Assembly (NCBI GenBank): GCA_012728415.1 | Contig: JAAYFD010000017.1 | Coordinates: 50,241-114,240 of the forward strand | DNA from: Gammaproteobacteria bacterium | GTDB taxonomy: Bacteria > Pseudomonadota > Gammaproteobacteria > Pseudomonadales > Pseudomonadaceae | Length of the DNA stretch: 64,000 nucleotides | Reading direction: 5' to 3' | In this document: in pieces, positions 36,862-45,591 of the stretch | Position numbering within the stretch: position 1 is the first letter of the stretch | Layout: each line of letters opens with the position of its first letter | Notes under the pieces: model-generated | Told to the model about the DNA's origin: nothing | Database searches by the model: none | Seen by the model: only the letters and a program-made list of their open reading frames with translations | Translations under genes and position numbers: made by a program

Positions 36862-38481
36862 ATGTTCCGAAACTTACGTATTGCACCCCGGGCAGCGCTT
36901 TTTTTTGGTCTGCTTGGCCTGATAACCCTGGTCCTGGGTGTATTCGCCATCATTCAGCAGAATCAGCTGGGGGCCATCACCCGAGAGCTTGGCACCTTGC
37001 GTTTGCCACAAGTCGCCATGGTCGGCGAAATGCGCAGGGACTTCCTGACCATGCGCCTGTATACCGCCAACTTTGCCCTGACCACAGATACAGGGGCGAA
37101 AGAATCGGCATTGAAAACAGTGGATGAAGCCGGGCAGTCTTTCAAAGCCAACGGTGACCGTCTGGCAGAGATGATCGCCGATAGTGGCAGCGAACTTCTG
37201 CGGCAGGCGATGGAGCGGGTTGATGCCTACAATGTTTCTTTGGGGGAGTGGATGCAAGCCCGCCAGGCTGGAAATGAAGCGCTGGCACAGCAGATCGACC
37301 TGGGCCTGACCGAGCAGGGGGCGCAGGCGGTTGACGCTGTAAATGCGCTTGTTGCCCACCTGATGAAGCAGGCTGATGCCAGTGTTGAACAGGCCGCATC
37401 CATTGAGTCAGGTGCGCGGACCAGCATTATTGTTGCGATTGTGGTGTCCCTGCTGACAATGGTTGTGCTGGCCATGATTTTCAGCCGCAGCCTGCTGGGG
37501 CCGCTGGGGCTGGCAGTAGAAACTTCCCAGCGTATTGCTGATGGCGACCTGACACAGGATGTACAGGACAGCGGCCGTGATGAGGCAGGGGACATGATCC
37601 GTGCCATGCAACGGATGCAGGAGCAGTTGCGGGCTACACTTGAGCATGTGACTGACTCGTCGCAGCAACTGGCCAGCACTTCGGAAGAGTTGAGCATCAT
37701 CACCAATGACTCCAGCCGCACTGTGCATGAACAAAGCAGCCAGCTGGAGCAGGCAGTGACCGCGGTCAACGAGATGACCGCTGCCATCGAGGAAGTGGCC
37801 AGCAACGCCAACAATACTTCGCGCAATACCGAAGAGACCCAGTCCGAAGTACGGACCGGTCAAAGCAAACTGCAGCAAACGGTGGAAACCATTGACAGCC
37901 TGTCGGCTGAAATTGGCAATACCAACGAGGGCATTGCCCGCCTGGCCGGCAATGTAGAGGAAATTGGTCAGGTAATTGAGGTTATCCGTGCGATTGCCGA
38001 ACAAACCAACTTGCTGGCGCTCAATGCGGCGATTGAGGCGGCACGGGCCGGCGAACAGGGTCGTGGCTTTGCTGTGGTGGCTGATGAGGTACGAGCGCTA
38101 GCCGGCCGCACCCAGGAGTCGACGGTGGAAATCGAGCGCATGATCGGTAACGTGCAAAACGAAACCAGTGTGGCGGTGAAAAACATGGAGGCCAGCAGCC
38201 AGTGGGTGACCAGCACCCGTGAAATGGCCCATGATGTGCTTGAGGTGCTGAATCGCTCTGCCGGGCTGATGGACCAGATTAACCAGCAGAATCTAAGCAT
38301 TGCCAGTGCTGCCGAAGAGCAGGCCATGGTGGCCCAGGAAGTCGACCGGAGTTTGGTGGCAATTCATGATCTGTCTGCCCAGACCACATCGGGCGCCCAC
38401 GAAACCCAGGCATCCAGCCAGGAACTGGCCCGTTTGGCTGAAGGCCTGAACGACTTGTTGAAACAGTTCCGCTTGCACTAA
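36862..38481 (+). CDS. Methyl-accepting chemotaxis protein
   Basis: Transmembrane chemoreceptor of 539 aa. TM1 covers residues about 12-33, a periplasmic four-helix-type ligand domain follows, TM2 lies at about 188-210, then HAMP and the signalling domain. The hairpin tip, [20 protein letters not shown] near residues 375-395, is the CheA/CheW contact. The 40-group signalling length looks typical of pseudomonads. There is no C-terminal CheR-tethering pentapeptide. No chemotaxis genes are adjacent; the ligand is unknown. Confidence 0.93.
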   Translation: MFRNLRIAPRAALFFGLLGLITLVLGVFAIIQQNQLGAITRELGTLRLPQVAMVGEMRRDFLTMRLYTANFALTTDTGAKESALKTVDEAGQSFKANGDRLAEMIADSGSELLRQAMERVDAYNVSLGEWMQARQAGNEALAQQIDLGLTEQGAQAVDAVNALVAHLMKQADASVEQAASIESGARTSIIVAIVVSLLTMVVLAMIFSRSLLGPLGLAVETSQRIADGDLTQDVQDSGRDEAGDMIRAMQRMQEQLRATLEHVTDSSQQLASTSEELSIITNDSSRTVHEQSSQLEQAVTAVNEMTAAIEEVASNANNTSRNTEETQSEVRTGQSKLQQTVETIDSLSAEIGNTNEGIARLAGNVEEIGQVIEVIRAIAEQTNLLALNAAIEAARAGEQGRGFAVVADEVRALAGRTQESTVEIERMIGNVQNETSVAVKNMEASSQWVTSTREMAHDVLEVLNRSAGLMDQINQQNLSIASAAEEQAMVAQEVDRSLVAIHDLSAQTTSGAHETQASSQELARLAEGLNDLLKQFRLH

Positions 38482-38567
38482 GCATTTACGATTGCAATCC
38501 AGTTGCGCTGCCTCGTGGTGTTGCGGTGGGCGTCCGGCTGCTACACACTATGCTTTCCGTTCTGAAT

Positions 38568-38596
38568 AGCCGCTGCCCGTCAGGGTGGCGGCTTTA
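38568..38596 (+). terminator. Terminator after the chemoreceptor gene
   Basis: Stem AGCCGCTGCCC / GGGTGGCGGCT (11 bp with two G-T pairs, loop GTCA), followed by TTT. It lies about 85 bases after the chemoreceptor stop and before queF. Confidence 0.75.
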
Positions 38597-38632
38597 TCAC
38601 TTTTCAGATATCAGATAGAAGGTATGACGATC

Positions 38633-39463
38633 ATGCAGCATCCCGCTGAGCATTCACCCCTGGGCAAATCAACCGGATACGCCACCCGTTATGATGCCAG
38701 CCTGTTGTTTGGTATTGAGCGACGGGTAAAGTGGGAGGAGCTGGGGCTGGCCAGTGGCCAGTTGCCGTATACCGGTGTAGATCTCTGGACGGCTTACGAG
38801 CTCTCCTGGCTGTTGCCGTCCGGCAAGCCGGCTGTTGCAGTGGCTCATATTGAAATTCCGGCAGACTCGCCCTTTATTGTTGAGTCAAAATCTTTCAAGC
38901 TCTACCTGAACACCTTCAACCAAACCTGTTTTTCCGGCTTTGCCGAGGTCGCCGCAGTAATGGAGCGCGATCTTGCTGTGGTGACCGGTGCTGCGGTGCG
39001 GGTGCGGCTGGAAACCCTGGAGCAGGTAACCGCAACAGGCTTGGTGACCATGCCGGGTCTTTGTATCGACGGGCTGGATGTTGCCATGGACCAGTACAGC
39101 AAGCCAGACGCGGCCATGTTGCAATGCATACCTGGCCAGGGGCAGGAGCAGCTGCACAGTCACCTTTTGCGTTCGCTTTGTCCGGTCACCGGCCAGCCCG
39201 ACTGGGGCAGTGTGGCCATTGAGTACAGCGCACAGCAGACGCTGTGCCGGGCCAGCTTGTTGCGTTATCTGGTCAGCTTTCGTGAACATCAGGACTTTCA
39301 CGAGCAGTGCGTGGAGCGTATCTTTCTGGATCTGCACCACTTGCTGCAGCCGGAACACCTGAAGGTATATGCCCGCTACGTGCGTCGTGGCGGTCTGGAT
39401 ATCAATCCGTACCGCAGCACTGTTGATACCGTCTGGGCAACCGGCCGGCTGGCGCGTCAGTAA
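38633..39463 (+). CDS. queF: NADPH-dependent 7-cyano-7-deazaguanine reductase
   Basis: QueF reduces preQ0 to preQ1 in queuosine biosynthesis. The 276-aa protein is the long (unimodular) type. [15 protein letters not shown] is the QueF motif that binds NADPH, and the catalytic cysteine is Cys183 in [28 protein letters not shown] and [17 protein letters not shown] are also conserved. The start [13 protein letters not shown] at 38633 is chosen because pseudomonad QueF proteins begin in this way; an ATG at 38624 adds three residues. Confidence 0.95.
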   Translation: MQHPAEHSPLGKSTGYATRYDASLLFGIERRVKWEELGLASGQLPYTGVDLWTAYELSWLLPSGKPAVAVAHIEIPADSPFIVESKSFKLYLNTFNQTCFSGFAEVAAVMERDLAVVTGAAVRVRLETLEQVTATGLVTMPGLCIDGLDVAMDQYSKPDAAMLQCIPGQGQEQLHSHLLRSLCPVTGQPDWGSVAIEYSAQQTLCRASLLRYLVSFREHQDFHEQCVERIFLDLHHLLQPEHLKVYARYVRRGGLDINPYRSTVDTVWATGRLARQ

Positions 39464-39497
39464 ACCAATCAACTGCTGAGTTAAAGAGGAAACAGCC

Positions 39498-40370
39498 ATG
39501 ACTTCTTCACAGATATCCCTGGGGTTTGCCGGTATCGGCTTGATGGGGCTGCCAATGTGTCGCCGTTTGTTGGCAGCAGGTTATCCGCTCACCGTATGGA
39601 ACCGTAACGCGGCCAAGTGTGGGCCGCTGCAGGCTGAAGGAGCTACTGTGGCAGAAACTCCGGCAGCACTGGCACAAAGCTGTGATGTGCTGATTCTGTG
39701 CCTGGCCGATACCACGGCGGTACAGGAAGTGGCTGCTGGCTTATTGCCTGCGCTGGGCAATGGTCAGATTATCATTGACTGCTCCAGTATTGAGCCCGAA
39801 GCCACTCGCAAGCTGGCGGCGCGGGCTGCGAAGCAGGGTGCACACTGGCTGGATGTGCCCGTTTCCGGCGGTGTCACCGGTGCCGAAAACGGCAGTCTGA
39901 CCCTGATGGCTGGTGGGGATGCAGGTGCGCTGGCCCAGGTCGAGCCTGTCTTGATGCATTTGGGGCAGCGTCTGACTCATATGGGGCCGTCTGGTAGCGG
40001 ACAGGCAACCAAGGTTTGCAACCAGATGCTGGTGGCTTGTAACGCCATGGTGATTGCCGAGGCGGTGGCGCTGGCACAGCAATCGGGTGTTGATGCAGGC
40101 AAGCTGGCAGCAGCGTTGACTGGCGGCTTTGCCGACAGCAAGCCGCTACAGATTTTGGCGCCACAAATGGCCAGCCGCACCTTCGAGCCGGTCAAATGGC
40201 ACGTGCGTACATTACTGAAGGACCTGGATATGGCTGTGCGGTTGTCGCAGGACCAGGGCAGTGCTACACCCATGAGCGGCCTGGCCGCACAGCTGATGCG
40301 CACCCATGCGGCAGCTGGCAACGCAGGGCGCGATCCGGCCACGCTGATTGAACTGTATGGCAAGGAGTAA
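39498..40370 (+). CDS. glxR: Tartronate semialdehyde reductase / beta-hydroxyacid dehydrogenase
   Basis: NAD(P)-dependent dehydrogenase of 290 aa of the 3-hydroxyisobutyrate/tartronate-semialdehyde family. The Rossmann motif is GFAGIGLMGLPMCRRLL (residues 9-25), substrate motif DVPVSGGVTGAENGSLT, and the catalytic lysine lies in GSGQATKVCNQ (near residue 172). The following hyi gene suggests the glyoxylate (GlxR-Hyi) pathway, in which it reduces tartronate semialdehyde to glycerate. No gcl is next to it, so the exact substrate is inferred. Confidence 0.82.
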   Translation: MTSSQISLGFAGIGLMGLPMCRRLLAAGYPLTVWNRNAAKCGPLQAEGATVAETPAALAQSCDVLILCLADTTAVQEVAAGLLPALGNGQIIIDCSSIEPEATRKLAARAAKQGAHWLDVPVSGGVTGAENGSLTLMAGGDAGALAQVEPVLMHLGQRLTHMGPSGSGQATKVCNQMLVACNAMVIAEAVALAQQSGVDAGKLAAALTGGFADSKPLQILAPQMASRTFEPVKWHVRTLLKDLDMAVRLSQDQGSATPMSGLAAQLMRTHAAAGNAGRDPATLIELYGKE

Positions 40371-40373
40371 TGC

Positions 40374-41162
40374 ATGCAACTGATTGCCAACCTGTCCATG
40401 CTGTTTACCGAACGCCCCCTGTTACAGCGTGTGGCGGCTGCCCGCGCGGCCGGTTTTGATGCGGTCGAAATTCAATTTCCTTATGAAGTATCGCCCTTTG
40501 AGCTGAGGCGCGAGCTGGATGATAACGGGATGCCGCTGGTATTGATTAACCTTCCGGCCGGCGACCTGATGAGTGGAGGTGCCGGGCTGGCCTGCCAGCC
40601 CAAACTGGGCAGAAAGTTTGCCGAAGCGCTGGATACGGCGCTGGAATATGCCGCCATAGTCAAACCACAGAAGGTCAATGTGCTGGCGGGTCGCTTGCTC
40701 GAAGGGCAGGATCCGCAACAAGTGTTCATGACGCTGGCCAACAATCTGTATGAGGCTGCGAGGGCGTTTTCACGGCTGCATGTGCAGGTGCTGGCCGAAG
40801 CAGTCAACCCGCTGGATATGCCGGGCTTTTGCCTGAATACTCCGCAGCAGCAGCTGGAGTTGTTGCGTGAAATTTCCCAGCCCAATGTCCGTGCCCAGCT
40901 GGACCTGTATCATATGGCCAGGCAGGGTATTGACCCGTTGCTGGCGATTGGCGAACTGGGCGAACAAATAGGCCACGTTCAGTTTGCCGACTGTCCGGGC
41001 CGGCACCAGCCAGGTACTGGCAGTCTGGACTTTATGGCATTGCGTGAGCGTTTGCAGCAGGCTGGTTACAGTGGCGGCTGGGCTGCAGAGTATCGTCCAC
41101 TCGGCAGCACTATCGACAGCCTTGACTGGATGCAGGACGACGCCTTTGCACGCACCACTTGA
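40374..41162 (+). CDS. hyi: Hydroxypyruvate isomerase family protein
   Basis: TIM-barrel isomerase of 262 aa of the Hyi family, which interconverts hydroxypyruvate and tartronate semialdehyde. Recognisable blocks are LSMLFTERPLLQRVAAARAA, VEIQFPYEV, LAEAVNPLDMPGFCLN (catalytic Glu), LDLYHMARQG and HVQFADCPGRHQPGTGSLDF. The gene starts three bases after glxR, which supports joint function. Confidence 0.87.
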   Translation: MQLIANLSMLFTERPLLQRVAAARAAGFDAVEIQFPYEVSPFELRRELDDNGMPLVLINLPAGDLMSGGAGLACQPKLGRKFAEALDTALEYAAIVKPQKVNVLAGRLLEGQDPQQVFMTLANNLYEAARAFSRLHVQVLAEAVNPLDMPGFCLNTPQQQLELLREISQPNVRAQLDLYHMARQGIDPLLAIGELGEQIGHVQFADCPGRHQPGTGSLDFMALRERLQQAGYSGGWAAEYRPLGSTIDSLDWMQDDAFARTT

Positions 41163-41187
41163 TTCAGAGTTCACAGGAGGTAGCATC

Positions 41188-41484
41188 ATGATGCTGGAAA
41201 AAATCAGAACCGCACTGCAGGCACTGGAGCCGGCCTTTCTTGAGGTCATTGATGAAAGCCACATGCACAGCCGGGGTCAGGAAACCCACTACAAGGCAGT
41301 GATTGTTACGGATCATTTTGAGGGGCTGAGCAAAGTCAGGCGGCAGCAGGCTGTTTATGCTGCACTAAAAGATGCCATGCCCTATGCGCTGGCCCAGCAC
41401 ACTTATACCCCGGACGAGTGGGCAAAGGCCCAGCAGGCGCCGGATTCGCCCCATTGCATGGGTGGCAGCAAACACGACATATAG
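41188..41484 (+). CDS. BolA family protein
   Basis: BolA-like protein of 98 aa. The class II KH-like fold is indicated by FLEVIDESHMHSRGQETHYK, with the conserved His, and the motif VVTD-like VIVTDHFEGLSKVRRQQAVY. BolA proteins pair with monothiol glutaredoxins and bind [2Fe-2S], affecting morphology and iron handling. A strong AGGAGG lies 7 bases before the ATG at 41188; a second ATG follows at once. It is downstream of hyi by 25 bases and probably ends the queF-glxR-hyi operon. Confidence 0.9.
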   Translation: MMLEKIRTALQALEPAFLEVIDESHMHSRGQETHYKAVIVTDHFEGLSKVRRQQAVYAALKDAMPYALAQHTYTPDEWAKAQQAPDSPHCMGGSKHDI

Positions 41485-41558
41485 CAGTGCCGGGATGATT
41501 GCTGATGACAGGTGCGTCTGGCTGTAAGGCAGTCTATATGCTGCGATTCTTGTTAGGG

Positions 41559-41577
41559 CCAGCGGCCTGTCCGCTGG
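41559..41577. terminator. Hairpin between convergent genes
   Basis: CCAGCGG / CCGCTGG with loop CCTGT, between the convergent bolA-like gene and the gene at 41675. It lacks a clear T run, so the terminator role is tentative. Confidence 0.4.
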
Positions 41578-41674
41578 GCTCCATAAGTCAAATTGCGCTT
41601 GATGCTTCGGTGCCGTTTTGCTGTTCTTCGTTACAGCGCCTTGCCTCGAAACTTCAGCCATTTCGAACAAGCCA

Positions 41675-42544
41675 CTAGCGTGTAGCCATCCAGATCAGCA
41701 GGCCGGCCTGAAAGACGGCAAAAAAAATCAACGTGAAGATAGTAAAGCGCAGGGTATTGTCATCGCGCTTTAGCAGCTCAATGCGCTCTTGCTGCTTGTT
41801 GATTTGACTGGTTTGTGCTTTTAGGTTTTGGTCGCAACTGAATAGCATCTGTGCTGCTTCCAGGTGGTCCATGAGGCGTACCTTTTCCCGGTTCCAGTCG
41901 CGACCCAGCTGTTCAAGGCGAATGGCACTGCAGGTTGCGCTCATTTTAACCGCGTCGTTATAAGTCACGGTGAATCCCTGGGCCTGCAGGGCATGATCGC
42001 GTCGCAGGCGGGCCAGTTCGTTGTCGGCCTGTTTGGTCAACAGGCTGACGGAAATTATCTGATAGTCGTTCCAGGCTGGCTTACACCAGCTAATGGCTTG
42101 TGCCATCAGTAACCTGCCAAGTCCCCGGTTGCCGGGTTTGGTAATGAGCCCATGTTCCGGAAAAATCCGGATTTCCTTTGCTGTGTGATCAACCCAGAGC
42201 TCCAGATGATTAATTGATTTGTCGGCTTTTTGTTCAGGCAGTGATACCACCAGCCGCAACATGCTCAGTTCTTTACTGTGTCGGCTGGTGCGGGCCAGGC
42301 TGGCAAAAAGTAGCGGACGCAGACCGGTTTCGCGCTCGGCAGTGAGGGGAGCAAGGCGCAACAGGTGTGTGTTGTCAGGGGGCAAGGAAGCCCATAGCTG
42401 ACGTTTTTTTTGCAGCGCAGTTTCGGCCGGAGCCACTGTGGTTGCTTCGGTATTTTCTACTGTATCTGCTCCAGCACCGGCGTTGGCTGTCATGCCGGGC
42501 TGTTGTGATCCTTCGCTGGGGGGATGAGTGTGTGGTTGGTTCAT
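41675..42544 (-). CDS. Unrecognised protein: GNAT-like domain, coiled coil, C-terminal membrane helix
   Basis: Protein of 289 aa that I cannot assign to a named family. The first 50 residues are a flexible Ala/Thr/Glu-rich segment. Residues about 60-215 look like a GNAT acetyltransferase fold: LRLVVSLPEQ, then RGLGRLLMAQAISWCK with the RGxGxxLL acetyl-CoA-type loop, and LARLRRDHALQAQGFTV like the terminal N-x-x-A...GF motif. Residues about 215-265 are a charged coiled coil, and the last 22 (FTIFTLIFFAVFQAGLLIWM) form a membrane anchor. This would make a tail-anchored acetyltransferase-like protein. The function is unknown. Confidence 0.6.
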   Translation of the reverse strand: MNQPHTHPPSEGSQQPGMTANAGAGADTVENTEATTVAPAETALQKKRQLWASLPPDNTHLLRLAPLTAERETGLRPLLFASLARTSRHSKELSMLRLVVSLPEQKADKSINHLELWVDHTAKEIRIFPEHGLITKPGNRGLGRLLMAQAISWCKPAWNDYQIISVSLLTKQADNELARLRRDHALQAQGFTVTYNDAVKMSATCSAIRLEQLGRDWNREKVRLMDHLEAAQMLFSCDQNLKAQTSQINKQQERIELLKRDDNTLRFTIFTLIFFAVFQAGLLIWMATR

Positions 42545-42739
42545 ATCAGTTCTGACTTTGACTGGTCGGCTTTGTATGTTACCGCCTGTCTCGGCTGCTG
42601 GTCACTGTTCTGTAGGGTGGCACGGTGCCATAGGTGTTTGGCAACTTCTTTTTTTGTCCCGTTCTGCTACATTGTCGGGTGATTTCCGGTGTAATGCCGG
42701 CTTTAAAATTATGTACAGTGTTTACAGGAGCCAGTTAGC

Positions 42740-43849
42740 ATGACGTTGGATACAGGCAAGCGCCGCTTTATGAAAACCGCAGTTGCCGGTGCTGGAGCGG
42801 CGGTTGCAGCAATGAGTCTGCCGGTCATTGCCGCGCCGAACATCACCTGGCGCATGGTTACTGCCTGGCCGAAGAACTTTCCCGGGCTGGGCGTGGGTGC
42901 CCAGCGTCTGGCCGACCGCATTACCGCCATGTCCGGTGGCCGGCTGACGATCAAAGTATACTCGGCTGGCGAGCTGGTGCCGGCGTTGCAGGCATTTGAT
43001 GCGGTGATCGAGGGGGCGGCGGAGATGTGTCATGGCACGCCCTATTACTGGCAGAACAAAAGCCAGGGCACCAACTTTTTTACCGGTGTGCCCTATGGCA
43101 TGACCTCCGGCGAGTTTGCCGCCTGGATGCGCTATCACGGCGGGCAGGAGCTGTGGGACAAGCTGTATGACCAGTTTGGCGTCAAGGGCTTTCTGGCCGG
43201 CGATACCAGCGCCCAGTCCGGCGGCTGGTTCCGCAAGCCGATTGCCAGTCTGGATGACCTGAAAGGCATTAATTTCCGCACGCCGGGGCTGGGCGGGCAG
43301 GTCTGGCAGAAGCTGGGTGCCAACGTGGTCAATCTGGCCGCCGGTGACATCTATACCGCGCTGCAGTCCGGTGCGCTGGATGCGGTGGAATTTGTTGGCC
43401 CATACAACGATCAGGCGCTGGGCTTTCACCAGATCTGCAAGAACTATTACCTGCCAAGCTTTATCGAGCCGGGCATGGCCATTGAGCTGGCGGTGAACAA
43501 GGACAAGTTTCTGGCTCTGCCAAAGGACTTGCAGGCGATAGTCGAAATTGCCTGTCAGGCCGAGTACGAGCAGGTGGCGGCGGACTACTATGCCAATGAT
43601 CCGCTGGCGCTGAAAAACCTGGTGGACAAGCATGGGGTAGAACTGCACGAGTTCCCGGAAGATATTCTGGAGGCAGGTGCCAAGGCTGCGATGGAGATCA
43701 TGCAGGGCTTGCTGGAGCACAAAGACGGTATTACTCGGGAGATTGCGCAGAGCTATGTGAAGAATCTGGAGTTGCTGCGCAGCAAGACGGATTTGTTTGA
43801 CTTGCCTTATGCGCAGGCGCGGCGGAAGTACATCAAGTATAAATTGTGA
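42740..43849 (+). CDS. dctP: TRAP transporter solute-binding protein DctP (TakP-like)
   Basis: Periplasmic binding protein of 369 aa. The N terminus KRRFMKTAVAGAGAAVAAMS is a twin-arginine (Tat) signal. The mature part begins NITWRMVTAWPKNFPGLGVG, and the blocks GRLTIKVYSAGELVPALQAF, DAVEFVGPYNDQALGF and GINFRTPGLGGQV place it in the TakP/mannitol-chloroaromatic TRAP group, which bind 2-oxoacids or related carboxylates. No DctQ or DctM gene is adjacent; those at 1-1329 lack a binding protein. Its stop is followed two bases later by repeat copy B. Confidence 0.9.
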   Translation: MTLDTGKRRFMKTAVAGAGAAVAAMSLPVIAAPNITWRMVTAWPKNFPGLGVGAQRLADRITAMSGGRLTIKVYSAGELVPALQAFDAVIEGAAEMCHGTPYYWQNKSQGTNFFTGVPYGMTSGEFAAWMRYHGGQELWDKLYDQFGVKGFLAGDTSAQSGGWFRKPIASLDDLKGINFRTPGLGGQVWQKLGANVVNLAAGDIYTALQSGALDAVEFVGPYNDQALGFHQICKNYYLPSFIEPGMAIELAVNKDKFLALPKDLQAIVEIACQAEYEQVAADYYANDPLALKNLVDKHGVELHEFPEDILEAGAKAAMEIMQGLLEHKDGITREIAQSYVKNLELLRSKTDLFDLPYAQARRKYIKYKL

Positions 43850-43851
43850 TT

Positions 43852-44025
43852 TGCACTGTGGCGGCTGGCGCAGGCGAAACGCTACGTCCGGCTGACGCTG
43901 GCGCGCGTCAGCAAGCTGCCACACGCAGCTGAGGCCGGACTCCGGTTTCGCCTGCGCCGAATCTGCCTTGTGCAGGGGGGGAGGACTGGTGTCCCGCCAT
44001 CTGGGATGGCGGGCTGCTGTCGCGG
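43852..44025 (+). repeat. Dispersed structured repeat, copy B (3' of dctP)
   Basis: Best-formed copy. TGCAC (43852-43856) pairs with GTGCA (43970-43974). P1 is a perfect 14-bp stem (43867-43880 with 43945-43958, arm GGCGCAGGCGAAAC). P2 is GTCCGGC (43886-43892) with GCCGGAC (43934-43940), enclosing 41 nt that hold a perfect 8-bp hairpin GCTGACGC / GCGTCAGC. The linker is CGAATCTGCCTTGTGC. P3 is CCCGCCATC / GATGGCGGG (43993-44001, 44005-44013). It ends CTGCTGTCGCGG. It begins two bases after the dctP stop, same strand. Confidence 0.9.
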
Positions 44026-44119
44026 AGTGGGGCGCTGGTTTTGTGCGGGTGGTCTGTGGGCGGTTTGTAGCTGGTGTTGGTAAAGGGTGGTCGGGGCTTT
44101 GCGGGTAAAAGCGGGATGC

Positions 44120-44971
44120 TCAGGCTTTTTTCTGGATGACGCTGAGGGTGCTGGCGCTGAAGATCAGTGCGGCACCCACAAAAGAGCTGGGGCCGGGGGT
44201 TTCGTTCCAGAGCAGCCAGGCGATGATGCCCGAGAAGACAATGGCGCTGTAGGCGACCGGGCCGATCAGTCCGGGCGGGGCCAGGCTGTAGGCGCGGGAC
44301 ATGGCGAACTGGGCCACGGCGGCGAACATGCCGGCGGCCAGCAGCAGGGTCAGCTGGTGTCCGTCCAGGGGTTGCCAGGCCCAGCCCAGGGGGATGGCTG
44401 ACAGGCTGGCACTGAAAAAGGCAAAGTAAAAGACAATCCGGTAGGAGGGTTCGCTGTCGCTCATTTCACGGATGGAAACAAAAGCGCTGGCGGCCAGCAG
44501 GCTGGCGGCCAGGCCGACCAGCGACATCGGGCTGAACAGTGCGCCCGATGGCTTGCTGACCAGCAATACGCCAATCAGTCCCAGTAACGACAGCGCGAGC
44601 ATGCGCCGGGTCAGCGGCTCTTTGAGCCAGAGCCAGGCCAGTACCGGGGTAAATACTGGGGCCGAATAGGTAAACAGCATGGCGTCGGCCAGCGGCAGGT
44701 GGGCAATGGCGTAGAAAAAGCAGTACATTGCGCCCAGCCCGTAGCCGGTTCGTTTCAGGTGGGTGAGCGGACGACTGGTCTTTAACGGACCAAAGCCTTT
44801 GGCCAGAACCAGCGGCAGGAAAAACAGCACGCCAACCAGATTGCGAAAAAACACAATGACCTCGTTGCCAACGGTCAACGAGGCCTCGCGTACAAAGACG
44901 CCCATCAGGGAAAACAGCAGGGCGGACAGCGCCAGCAGGGCAGCACCACGCAGCGGCTGGACGCTGCGCAT
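44120..44971 (-). CDS. EamA/DMT family transporter
   Basis: Drug/metabolite-type transporter of 283 aa with ten predicted helices and two EamA repeats. Characteristic segments are FFRNLVGVLFFLPLVLA, FTYSAPVFTPVLAWLWLKEP (first repeat) and VAYSAIVFSGIIAWLLWNET (second repeat). The start at 44971 overlaps the hflD stop as TGATG. The longer reading from 45058 lies inside hflD and is unlikely. The substrate is unknown; relatives export amino acids, nucleotides or drugs. Confidence 0.85.
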   Translation of the reverse strand: MRSVQPLRGAALLALSALLFSLMGVFVREASLTVGNEVIVFFRNLVGVLFFLPLVLAKGFGPLKTSRPLTHLKRTGYGLGAMYCFFYAIAHLPLADAMLFTYSAPVFTPVLAWLWLKEPLTRRMLALSLLGLIGVLLVSKPSGALFSPMSLVGLAASLLAASAFVSIREMSDSEPSYRIVFYFAFFSASLSAIPLGWAWQPLDGHQLTLLLAAGMFAAVAQFAMSRAYSLAPPGLIGPVAYSAIVFSGIIAWLLWNETPGPSSFVGAALIFSASTLSVIQKKA

Positions 44972-45591
44972 CAGTGTGACAGCCGGTTTTGCAGCTGTTG
45001 CAGCATGGCAGCACGCTTGAACAGCAGGTGCCAGCGTTTGCCACCGAGCTGACGCCACAGGCGGGCCGAGCGGATGCCGGCAAACAGCAGGGCGCGAATT
45101 TTTGCTGCCACGGCTTCCTGTTGCAAATAACGCATGTCGCCATGCACCTGAATGCGTACGTTGAAAGTGCTGATGGTGTCCTGGTAGAGGTCGGCAAAGG
45201 CGCCAATGACACCGCTGCTGGTAATGCCGAACTGCTCCGCCTGCTGGCTGATGCGCTCCAGGCGTTCGCCGGTCAGCTGCAGCAGGTCGTCACGGCGGGC
45301 AAACTGCTGCTCCAGACCCAGCATCGACAGGGCATAGCGCAGGCTTTCCCGGGGCAGATTGTGGGCGTCGCGCAGCAGGGCGGCCTGCAGGGTGCGATAG
45401 CCTTCACGTAGTGCATAGTCATCGCCGCCGTACACATCCAGGGTGGTTTGCGGGCTGGTTACCAGCAGGGTGTTGAGCATGTGCTCCAGTGAGGCATCGC
45501 TGATCTGGCCGGTCTGGGCCAGCTTGTGTACCAGCTGGGCAGACTGGAACAGGCCGGCAAGGGCGACCAGTTGTTCTTGCATGGGGGTCAT
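44971..45591 (-). CDS. hflD: High frequency lysogenization protein HflD
   Basis: HflD homologue, 206 aa, a peripheral membrane protein known in E. coli for binding lambda CII. The family pattern [20 protein letters not shown] at the N terminus and [20 protein letters not shown] near residues 145-164 are clear. It overlaps mnmA by four bases, the usual mnmA-hflD arrangement. Confidence 0.93.
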   Translation of the reverse strand: MTPMQEQLVALAGLFQSAQLVHKLAQTGQISDASLEHMLNTLLVTSPQTTLDVYGGDDYALREGYRTLQAALLRDAHNLPRESLRYALSMLGLEQQFARRDDLLQLTGERLERISQQAEQFGITSSGVIGAFADLYQDTISTFNVRIQVHGDMRYLQQEAVAAKIRALLFAGIRSARLWRQLGGKRWHLLFKRAAMLQQLQNRLSH

